This document shows, in pieces, positions 7,679 to 14,601 of a DNA stretch of 64,000 nt. Below the pieces are notes generated by a model that was not told where the DNA came from, did no database searches, and was given only the letters and a program-made list of their open reading frames with translations. Location of the stretch: positions 124,001-188,000 of the forward strand of contig NZ_BLIN01000002.1 of the NCBI RefSeq assembly GCF_009811555.1. Reading direction: 5' to 3'. The first letter of the stretch is position 1. The number at the start of each line of letters is the position of its first letter. This stretch comes from Streptomyces caniferus. Its GTDB lineage: Bacteria; Actinomycetota; Actinomycetes; Streptomycetales; Streptomycetaceae. The translations under genes and the position numbers were made by a program.

Positions 7679-8962
7679 TTAAGCCTCCCCGTGAGTCTTC
7701 AAACCGGTCTTGCGGCGCCAGTCGCGAATGGCGACCGAGGATCCGACGACCGCGGCGACGGCAAGAAGTCCGCCGCCGACAATGTAGATGGAAATGCGGG
7801 CACGTCGTTCCTCGGGTGATTCACCGAAAGTCACGGCGGCCGGCTGGATGTTGGAGCCGTCAGCCCCGTTGGTGGGCTTGTCCGGCTTGGGTGAGGCGGT
7901 GGGCCTGGTGTCGTCGTTGAGGGCGGCCACCGGGTCGACGACGCCCCAGCCGATGTTGTGGTCCGCCTCCCTGCGCACGCGCTCCGCGGTCTGCTCCAGG
8001 TGCCAGATGACCTCGCGCGGGGTCCAGGGCCTGGGGTCGTGCTTGTGCTTCGCGATCAGGAGGGCCGCGGCTCCCGCGGCGTAGGGTGCGGCGAAGCTGG
8101 TGCCCTGGTCGACGCAGTTGCCGCCGTCGGGGACGGTGGAGACCATGTCCACGCCCGGTGCGGCGATATCGACCCGCTCACCCGGCTGGGAGAAGGGGGC
8201 CCGCTCGTTGTTGCGGTCCGAGGCCGCGACGGACAGCACGTTGTCGTACTGCTGGAACGAGGCGGGGTACATGTTCTTCTCTTTGCCGCTCGCGCCGTCG
8301 TTGCCGGCCGAGGCGACGATGAGGACGTTGTTGGCCGCGGCGTTCCGGATCGCTGCCTGGAGGGGACCCAGCTTTTCCGGGCCGGCGTCCGTGCCCTGGG
8401 AGATGTTGATGACATCGACCTTGAGGCGGACCGCGTAATTGATCGCCGCGGCCAGGCTGACGGAATCTCCGGCCTTCTCGTCGCTCGTCTGCTGCAGCGG
8501 AATGACCTTCGCGTCGGGCGCGATGCCGACGAAGCCGGAGCCGGGTTTGGCCCGAGCAGCGATGATGCCCGCGACCTTGGTGCCGTGGCCGACCTTGTCG
8601 TCGGTGGGCTTGCCGTTGACGAAGGTCTTACCGCCGCTTCCGATGGCGGGTTTGATCTGCTGGTTGCCCGCGTCGATACCGGTGTCGATGACGGCGACCC
8701 GGGCACCCTTTCCGGTGGACTGGTCCCACATCTGCTTGGTCAGCAGCCGCTGGAGCGACCAGGGGGTCTCACTGATGTCGTCGGCGCCGAACTTGCACTC
8801 GCCGCTGTTGAGCGGCACGTTCGGGTCCGCGATCGCCGGTGCGGCCGTACCGCACGACAGGCCGACGATGCACGCCGTCGTGACCAGTGCACCCGCCGCT
8901 CGTCGGCGGTGCCCGGCTCGGTGACCAATGGCGCGAGATCCCACGGGTTGTCTGCTCTCCAT
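7679..8962 (-). CDS. mycP: Mycosin (type VII secretion-associated serine protease), copy 3
   Basis: A 427-residue S8 protease that is the most canonical mycosin of the three. It has an Arg-rich signal peptide (residues 1-46), the N-terminal extension with Cys56 and Cys283 placed to form a disulfide, and the triad Asp93 (VAVIDTGID), His126 (VGHGTKVAG) and Ser289 in GTSFAAP. A membrane helix lies near the C-terminus (about 393-415) with a short basic tail and no repeat domain. ATG 8962 gives a normal signal peptide; the frame stays open to a GTG at 9061, and no strong ribosome binding site marks either start. It sits downstream of the EsxA/EsxB-like pair, as expected for the ESX core protease. 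Confidence 0.9.
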   Translation of the reverse strand: MESRQPVGSRAIGHRAGHRRRAAGALVTTACIVGLSCGTAAPAIADPNVPLNSGECKFGADDISETPWSLQRLLTKQMWDQSTGKGARVAVIDTGIDAGNQQIKPAIGSGGKTFVNGKPTDDKVGHGTKVAGIIAARAKPGSGFVGIAPDAKVIPLQQTSDEKAGDSVSLAAAINYAVRLKVDVINISQGTDAGPEKLGPLQAAIRNAAANNVLIVASAGNDGASGKEKNMYPASFQQYDNVLSVAASDRNNERAPFSQPGERVDIAAPGVDMVSTVPDGGNCVDQGTSFAAPYAAGAAALLIAKHKHDPRPWTPREVIWHLEQTAERVRREADHNIGWGVVDPVAALNDDTRPTASPKPDKPTNGADGSNIQPAAVTFGESPEERRARISIYIVGGGLLAVAAVVGSSVAIRDWRRKTGLKTHGEA

Positions 8963-9119
8963 GTGTGGCGGAAGGGGCGGGGCGAGAGGGAAATACGAAG
9001 GTGCAGGTGGACGGCAGAAGGGCGAGCGCACCGGTGCAGCGCGCTCGCCCTCATTGACCACTGTGCGAGCCGTCGGGGCTGCTCAGCCGATCGCCATCCG
9101 TAACTGTGCCGACCTTGGG

Positions 9120-9413
9120 TCAGCCCGCCCAGATGCCGGAGTTCTTGTGCTCGGTGGCCTGGTAGTTCTGAGCGGCCTGGTCGAGCGCCTTGGCGATGGC
9201 CTCGAGCGTCGAGTGCAGGGAGGCGGCACGCTGGTCCCACTCGCGCTGGCGGGCCTGGTAGCCCTCCTGCGCCGCACCTTCCCAGCTCGCGGCGATCTTC
9301 TTGACGCCGGACTCGAGGTCGTCGAGCTGCTGACGGATGTTGTTGGCAGTACCGCGCACGTCGGAACTAGCCTGCGAGATCGTCGCGAAATTAACGAGGA
9401 TCTGGCCTGACAT
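9120..9413 (-). CDS. esxB: WXG100 family ESX substrate (EsxA/EsxB-like)
   Basis: A 97-residue canonical WXG100 protein: two helices joined by a turn carrying W44-E45-G46, and a C-terminal YQATE that fits the YxxxD/E secretion signal. It is the second gene of an esx pair, 122 bases downstream of the other WXG100 gene. In such pairs the two proteins form a four-helix heterodimer that is exported through the EccC-driven channel. Which member is called EsxA or EsxB follows convention and cannot be settled from sequence alone. Confidence 0.93.
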   Translation of the reverse strand: MSGQILVNFATISQASSDVRGTANNIRQQLDDLESGVKKIAASWEGAAQEGYQARQREWDQRAASLHSTLEAIAKALDQAAQNYQATEHKNSGIWAG

Positions 9414-9535
9414 GGTGTCTCCTCAGGAGTAGATGATGCCTGGTCGATTCACGCGCCACAGCGGGCCGGCGGACGAACCGTCGGGCCCGGGCTGCGGCGG
9501 CTGGGCCATGCGCCGCGGTCAGCGACGCGGCCACA

Positions 9536-9859
9536 TCATCCGAACGGGGAAGCCGAGGCGGAGACGTGCGAAATCGACTGGGCCTGCTCCTCTTCGGAGG
9601 CGGAGTAGTTCTTCGTGGTCTCGTCGATCGCTTCCTTGATCTCACCCAGAAGCTGGTTGAGACGGTTGGCGTCCTCGTTCACCTGGGACTGGAGCTGGTT
9701 GTACGAGGAGGCCGCAGCACCCTTCCAACCAGACGTGATGGTGTCGACGACCGTGTTCAGGCGCGAGATCTCGCCCTGGATCGACTGGTTGACCGAGGAG
9801 ATCTTGCCGCTGAACGCGACCATCTCCTCCTCGGTGGTTGTGTACTGCTGACCAGCCAT
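9536..9859 (-). CDS. esxA: WXG100 family ESX substrate (EsxA/EsxB-like partner)
   Basis: A 107-residue WXG100 protein with W45-K46-G47 at the inter-helix turn and YSASE near the C-terminus (YxxxD/E export signal). ATG 9859 was chosen over an upstream in-frame start at 9901 because GGGGGA lies about 9 bases ahead and the shorter form has the normal length. It is the first gene of the minus-strand run esx-esx-mycP-small helical protein-PPE-like protein. A candidate promoter lies about 95 bases upstream (9952-9981). The C-terminal tail is longer and more Ser-rich than that of its partner. Confidence 0.93.
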   Translation of the reverse strand: MAGQQYTTTEEEMVAFSGKISSVNQSIQGEISRLNTVVDTITSGWKGAAASSYNQLQSQVNEDANRLNQLLGEIKEAIDETTKNYSASEEEQAQSISHVSASASPFG

Positions 9860-9951
9860 AGTCAACGTCCCCCATGAGACTCGTACGTCGTACCGCGGCA
9901 TGCCGCCACAGGCGCTCGCGCGGTAGGCATCTCCTGCTGACGCCTTTGGCT

Positions 9952-9981
9952 ACTTTAACCACTCCATATGCCTGTTCCCAA
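9952..9981 (-). promoter_or_regulatory. Predicted promoter of the esx pair
   Basis: On the minus strand, a -35 of TTGGGA (9981-9976) and a -10 of TAAAGT (9957-9952) lie 18 bases apart, with an AT-rich stretch around the -10 that is unusual for this genome. Transcription would start near 9945, about 85 bases before the esx start codon. The 9860-10168 gap holds nothing else that I can identify. Confidence 0.5.
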
Positions 9982-10168
9982 CAGGGGGAGCGTTCTTGTG
10001 ACGGGATCACAACATCGTCAACTGCCCGCCGTGGAAACGCCGTTCAATGCAAACGGACAGAAGCGATGCTATCGGTCACGAACGGGCGCGTCGGAGTGCG
10101 ACGAAGATCGCACCGAGAACATGCGGGATGGCTGTGGTGAATTTATGGTGCAGGAATCCGTGAGGCGC

Positions 10169-10214
10169 CGAAGTCCGCGCCGATAGCCCGTCTTGGGCCT
10201 CGGCGCGGACTTCG
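10169..10214 (-). terminator. Terminator after eccB
   Basis: A perfect 14-bp stem plus one further A-T pair (arms 10169-10183 and 10200-10214), immediately after the eccB stop at 10221. It separates eccB from the esx pair, so eccB seems to be transcribed alone. Confidence 0.88.
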
Positions 10215-10220
10215 CTCACA

Positions 10221-11852
10221 TCAGGACGACTGCGGCTTCTTGGCGCTGTTGATGTCGAGCGACGGGCCCTCGGAGAGCAGGCTGGACCAGGCCTTCAGAA
10301 TCAGCGGGGGGTGCGTTCCCCCGTAGCCGAGGTGCAGCCTCGACTGGTCCAGTTCTTCCTTGTCGCTGCCGGCCTTGCTCGCGCTGTCGTTGTTCCGGGG
10401 AATGGAGTAGCGCAGCCCCGTGTCGGTGGCCAGGAAGAGGCTGCCGCTCTTCGCCTGGGGAGTGGGCACCTCCGTGTACAGCAGGCCACTGCCGGGGGTG
10501 ACGTACGAGCTGGAGCCGCTGGCCATCTTGGCCGGGTAGTCCTTGCCGACCCAGGTCTGCATGTCCGGCACACCGTTCGGGTAGCCGAGCTGCTTCTCCT
10601 CGCCGCCCGGGTACTTGCTGTTGGTGCCCTTGTAGACGCTGCACGAGACGCCGTTGGCCGTGGGGGTGACCAGACCGCCGGTCTGGGAGCCGTGGGCGAA
10701 GTCGTTGGCCGGGGAGAGGGTCTCGGTCGGCCAGGGCGAATCGACGTCGCCGAACGTCTTCCCCAGGAACGTGGTCGGGTTGTTCGCGTCGTCCCGCTTC
10801 GGATCGATGCTGCTGGCGGCGATGGGCACGGGGACGATCGGCGAACCGTCGGAATGCAGCTTCTTCGCGTTCGCGCCCTCCTCCAGGAGCTTGGCGACGA
10901 ACTTCGACACCTGCTCGACGCCGTCCTTCTCGACGACGTACTTCTGGCCGTCGCTGTCCTCGAGGATCGAGCCGACGGTCCTGCCCTTCTCCGGGACCTT
11001 CGGGGCGTTGGTCGCCGTGCCCGCCTGCTCGACCTGGGGCATGCTGATGGAGAGCTGGTCCGGGAGGGTGAGGAGGGTGTCCATGAACTGCTTCGACACC
11101 TTCTGCGGCTCGGCGTTGGCGCCGAAGATGATGCGCCGCAGGACGGCGTCGCCCTCCGCCCTGTTGCCGGTCCACCCCATGCGGGTGGAGTTGAACCCGA
11201 AGGCCATGCCGTGGCTGTCGACCAGCCACTTCTTGCCCTGCGGGTCCTCGACGTACAGCGCTTGGTGAATGTCGAGCTTGTTCTTGTCCTCGACCAGCTT
11301 CTTGTCCTTGCCGGCCAGCACGAAAACGGCCTGCTGGGGCTTGGAGTTGGTGCCGGTGCCGGGACGGTTGCACACTGCCCAGGTCTTCGGCTTGTCGGCG
11401 TCCTCGGGGCTGGGCAGGCGGTCGGGCGCATACGGAATGCCGAGGGCGGGCCCGTGCGGAATCTTTCCGTCCAGCTCGGATTCCTTGACCTTGACGACTT
11501 GGAACTTCGGGTCGATAAGAAGCCGGGCGGAGGCGAGGTTCAGGATGGGGTGCAGCAGTTTCTGCCCTTTGCCGTCCTTGCTTTTCAGAACGACATAACG
11601 CGTGGTGGATTCGTCCCCGACGATGACATTCTTGCCGACCTCGTCCCACCCCTGCGGCGCAACCGGCTTGAGAATGCCACAAGCACCGAATCCCACGAGC
11701 ATCAGGACACCCACGACGACACTCGGCACCACCGCCTTGAGCGGCTTGGGAGCACTCTCGATCGAACCGTTCGGCAGCGGCTTCAGAAATGCCGCATTCG
11801 TGCGCTTTCGAGCGAACGAATACGCATTCAGCTCGTCCCGGCGTGATGCCAT
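10221..11852 (-). CDS. eccB: Type VII secretion protein EccB
   Basis: A 543-residue core component of the ESX membrane complex. The N-terminus has the family signature (MASRRDELNAYSFARKR), followed by one membrane helix at about residues 38-60. The rest is the large extracytoplasmic domain with the repeated beta/alpha folds of EccB, including a segment with two Cys (CNRPGTG near residue 150 and GVSCSVYKG near 400) that could pair. In mycobacteria this domain forms the periplasmic part of the ESX channel. The start is ATG 11852. It is divergent from eccE; the 187-base gap between them contains a 17-bp palindrome (11942-11958). Length matches the usual 480-550 residues. Confidence 0.92.
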   Translation of the reverse strand: MASRRDELNAYSFARKRTNAAFLKPLPNGSIESAPKPLKAVVPSVVVGVLMLVGFGACGILKPVAPQGWDEVGKNVIVGDESTTRYVVLKSKDGKGQKLLHPILNLASARLLIDPKFQVVKVKESELDGKIPHGPALGIPYAPDRLPSPEDADKPKTWAVCNRPGTGTNSKPQQAVFVLAGKDKKLVEDKNKLDIHQALYVEDPQGKKWLVDSHGMAFGFNSTRMGWTGNRAEGDAVLRRIIFGANAEPQKVSKQFMDTLLTLPDQLSISMPQVEQAGTATNAPKVPEKGRTVGSILEDSDGQKYVVEKDGVEQVSKFVAKLLEEGANAKKLHSDGSPIVPVPIAASSIDPKRDDANNPTTFLGKTFGDVDSPWPTETLSPANDFAHGSQTGGLVTPTANGVSCSVYKGTNSKYPGGEEKQLGYPNGVPDMQTWVGKDYPAKMASGSSSYVTPGSGLLYTEVPTPQAKSGSLFLATDTGLRYSIPRNNDSASKAGSDKEELDQSRLHLGYGGTHPPLILKAWSSLLSEGPSLDINSAKKPQSS

Positions 11853-11920
11853 TGTTGCTTTCTCTCCCCGCGTGTTGGATCAACATCGACCGCCCCCGGC
11901 ACTCACGCCGTAGCGCCCTC

Positions 11921-11926
11921 TACTAT
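11921..11926 (+). promoter_or_regulatory. Candidate -10 element (TACTAT) for eccE
   Basis: TACTAT at 11921-11926 resembles the -10 consensus and would start transcription near 11932. That is exactly where an in-frame GTG (11932) opens the longest eccE frame, so a leaderless 497-residue form is possible beside the 461-residue form with a ribosome binding site. No clear -35 is visible. Confidence 0.35.
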
Positions 11927-11941
11927 GCCGTGTGTCGATCG

Positions 11942-11958
11942 ACCCGTACGGTACGGGT
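11942..11958. promoter_or_regulatory. Palindrome in the eccB/eccE divergent region
   Basis: A perfect inverted repeat ACCCGTAC-G-GTACGGGT. It lies between the divergent eccB and eccE start codons and just downstream of the candidate eccE -10. Its size and placement fit a dimeric repressor site; no matching regulator is identified. Confidence 0.5.
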
Positions 11959-12039
11959 GCCACCTTCCAACGCACCAGTCTCAACGGGCGACCGATACGC
12001 CTAGAGGGCCACACCACCAGTAGAGGAGCAGGCCGGGGG

Positions 12040-13425
12040 ATGTCCAGCGCCACCAGGGCTCGACGCCGCAATGGGCGGCAACAGCAGCAACAGCCTTCCG
12101 CTGCCCCGCAATACGCGGGAAATGCTGGCCAAAACGGTACAGCTTCGGGCAACAGAGGAAATGGCGGCCGGGATTCCGCGGCCCGTCCGGCCGGTCCGGT
12201 GGCACCGCGGCTGCGCCAACAGGCCGGAACCATCGGCGGGGTGCGCGTCCAGCAGCTGGCCATCATCGAACTCGCCGCCGCGCTGGTGCTGGTGGGCTGG
12301 ACGATCCACCCGGCCGCGCTGACCGCGGCCATCGTGATCGCGGCCCTTCTGGTCGTTTTCGCACTCGGCCGGCGGCGGAGGATTCCGCTGCCGGAGTGGA
12401 TCACGACCGTGCGCGCCATGAAGCGTCGCGGCAAGGACGGCGTGGCCGCGCTCGCCGCCACGCAGGGCGTGGACCCCGCGTTCGCGCCGGTGGTGGAGTG
12501 CGAACCAGCGCTGCAGACCTACGAGTTCACCACCGAGGCGGACCAGCGCGCCATCGGGTTCGTCGGCGACGGGACCTTCCTGACGGCCCTCGTCCAGGTG
12601 GACGCCCGTGACGAGCCGCTGCGGCCGCAGCGCGGCAGCCACATGCTGCCGCTCGATGTGCTCCACACCGCGCTCGACATCGAGGACATCCACCTCGAAT
12701 CGGTGCAGTTCGTCCAGTACACCCAGCCCGCGCCGGCCCCGCATCTGCCCGAACAGGCCGTCGCGGCCCGTTCGTACGCGCCGCTGCAGGCCCAGTCGCA
12801 GACGCCGGCACTGCAGCTGACGTGGATCGCGCTCAAGCTCGACCCCGAGCTGTGCTCGGAGGCGATCGAGGCCCGCGGCGGCGGGATGGAGGGCGCCAAG
12901 CGTTCGCTGCTGCGCGCCGCCGACCAGCTCGTCAGCCGGCTGACCGCGCACGGCGTCCGCGCCAAGGTGCTCGCCGAGCGCGAGGTCGTGGCCGCGATCG
13001 GTACCGCGGTGTGCGTCAGCCCGCGGGCCGCCAACGGGGCGATGGGGCGCGACGGCCGCGCGGCCCGCCGCACCCAGGAGACGACCCGGGCCGTGCGCTG
13101 CGACGACCGCTGGCACACCACGTACTGGATCGGCCGGTGGCCCCAACTGGGCGAGGGCGGTGCCCCGTTGGCGGCCGTCACCCAGCTGCTGACCAGCACC
13201 AGGGCGATGGCCAGCACCTTCACGCTGACGGCCACGCACGGCAGCGGCCGCGCCCCGGCCATCTCGGGCTACGTCCGTCTTTCCACCCGCAGTGAGAACG
13301 AACTCTCCGCCGCCCAGAGCGAGTTGGAGCGCCGTTCCGGTTCCGCGAAGGTCGGCCTCGTACGGCTCGACCGGGAACAGCTGCCCGGCCTGCTGGCCAC
13401 GCTTCCCCTCGGAGGTACCCGCTGA
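12040..13425 (+). CDS. eccE: Type VII secretion protein EccE
   Basis: A 461-residue ESX membrane component. An Arg- and Gln-rich cytoplasmic N-terminus (residues 1-70) precedes two membrane helices (about 73-89 and 91-110) and a soluble domain of about 350 residues typical of EccE, with conserved features around WIALKLDPELCSEAI and TYWIGRWPQ. In mycobacteria EccE sits at the edge of the ESX complex. ATG 12040 is preceded by an AGGAGCAGG element; the frame is also open back to a GTG at 11932, which could be a leaderless start. The stop overlaps the ATG of the next gene by one base (TGATG at 13423), so the two are translationally coupled. Confidence 0.88.
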   Translation: MSSATRARRRNGRQQQQQPSAAPQYAGNAGQNGTASGNRGNGGRDSAARPAGPVAPRLRQQAGTIGGVRVQQLAIIELAAALVLVGWTIHPAALTAAIVIAALLVVFALGRRRRIPLPEWITTVRAMKRRGKDGVAALAATQGVDPAFAPVVECEPALQTYEFTTEADQRAIGFVGDGTFLTALVQVDARDEPLRPQRGSHMLPLDVLHTALDIEDIHLESVQFVQYTQPAPAPHLPEQAVAARSYAPLQAQSQTPALQLTWIALKLDPELCSEAIEARGGGMEGAKRSLLRAADQLVSRLTAHGVRAKVLAEREVVAAIGTAVCVSPRAANGAMGRDGRAARRTQETTRAVRCDDRWHTTYWIGRWPQLGEGGAPLAAVTQLLTSTRAMASTFTLTATHGSGRAPAISGYVRLSTRSENELSAAQSELERRSGSAKVGLVRLDREQLPGLLATLPLGGTR

Positions 13426-14267
13426 TGGCCTCTCCCACCTATCAGCCCCGCGTCAACACCAGCGGCAACGGCTGGCGCAATCCCCCCATCGGCGGCAGCG
13501 GCACCGGCAGCCGGCTCTCGCACCAGCCGCGCCCGGACGAGGACCACTCGGGTCCGACCGGCCCCAAGCCCCGGCCCGGTTTCGGCCTGCGCGGCCCGCG
13601 ACGCAGCCCGCACATCCTGACCGCCGAGTCGCTCGCCTCGCTGACCCTGCCGGTCGGCGACGACGGCGTGATCATCGGCATCGACCCGCAGAACCAGCCC
13701 GCCGTGCTGAGCCTGCTGCGTCCGGCGCCGATGGAGATCGCGCTGGTCGGCAGCATGTGGATGGCACAGGTGCTGGCGCTGCGTACGGTCGCCACCGGCG
13801 CCCGGGTCGCGGTCGAGACCGCGCGGCCGCCGGCCTGGGGGCAGATGGCGCAGGCCGCGGGCGGCGGACAGCAGTGCGTCTCCGTCCACGATGTGCGTCA
13901 GATCGCGCCGCAGGGACCGTCGGTTTCCAGCCCGGTGCTGGTCGTACGGGACATGGGCGCACGCCCGCCGCGCAATCAGCTCGCCCCGAGCCCCTGGCAG
14001 TCGGTGCTGACCGTGCTGCCGTTCCTCGGGCCGCGGTCGCCGCAGATGCTCGGCCGTGCCGATCTGGTCGGTCTGCAGCGGCTTTCGCCCGAGGAGGCGG
14101 AGGTTGTGACGCGGATCATGCGGCTGCCGGATCAGGTCGGCGCGGTGCTGCCGACGCTCAGCGACAACGCCATGCTGTGGTGCTCGCGCGACGGCCACCA
14201 GTTCGTCATGACCCAGCCCACGGAAGCCGAGACCAACCTGCTCGGCGGCCCGCGCCGTATGGACTGA
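13425..14267 (+). CDS. EccE-coupled ESX-locus protein of unknown function
   Basis: A 280-residue soluble protein without a signal peptide or membrane helix. Residues 1-60 are Pro/Gly/Arg-rich and probably disordered; the remainder is a compact alpha/beta region containing GDDGVIIGIDPQNQP and ALVGSMWMAQVLALR. It starts one base inside the eccE stop codon and ends before a 12-bp hairpin, so it belongs to a two-gene operon with eccE. I recognise it only as a conserved neighbour in Streptomyces ESX loci. A cytoplasmic role in assembling or regulating the channel is an inference from coupling. Confidence 0.7.
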   Translation: MASPTYQPRVNTSGNGWRNPPIGGSGTGSRLSHQPRPDEDHSGPTGPKPRPGFGLRGPRRSPHILTAESLASLTLPVGDDGVIIGIDPQNQPAVLSLLRPAPMEIALVGSMWMAQVLALRTVATGARVAVETARPPAWGQMAQAAGGGQQCVSVHDVRQIAPQGPSVSSPVLVVRDMGARPPRNQLAPSPWQSVLTVLPFLGPRSPQMLGRADLVGLQRLSPEEAEVVTRIMRLPDQVGAVLPTLSDNAMLWCSRDGHQFVMTQPTEAETNLLGGPRRMD

Positions 14268-14601
14268 CCGCCGTTACGGGCCGGTTGCCTGTGCAGGGCA
14301 TTTCGCGCAGCACGGACGCAACCGGCCGAGACACCGCTTTACGGGCGCACCCACGGGTGCGCCCGTCAGTGTGCCCAGGGGCTTGAAGACGACATGGCAC
14401 CGACTGCCGCTACGGGCCGACTGTTGATTAGGCTGTGTGGGAGAGCCGCAGGAGCACAGCACGACGGCAGTCGAAACGGGGACGGAGACAGTTAGTGTTG
14501 GCGCAACCCCGGGTGGTGTGTTCCGACTTCCGCTACATCCGATCGATCCGCCTGTATCCGGTCCTGCCGTTCAGGTGCGTTGCAGTACACCAGGAGGCAC
14601 A
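14268..14601 (+). other. Intergenic region between the eccE operon and the MinD-like gene
   Basis: A 334-base gap containing a terminator hairpin (14341-14366) and then a long leader region. TAGGCT at 14429-14434 is a possible -10 for the MinD-like gene, giving an untranslated leader of about 160 nt. The frame of the next gene is open from 14437, so a longer protein cannot be excluded. Confidence 0.5.
14341..14366 (+). terminator. Terminator of the eccE operon
   Basis: A perfect 12-bp stem (arms 14341-14352 and 14355-14366) with a 2-base centre, 74 bases after the stop of the eccE-coupled gene. Confidence 0.82.
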
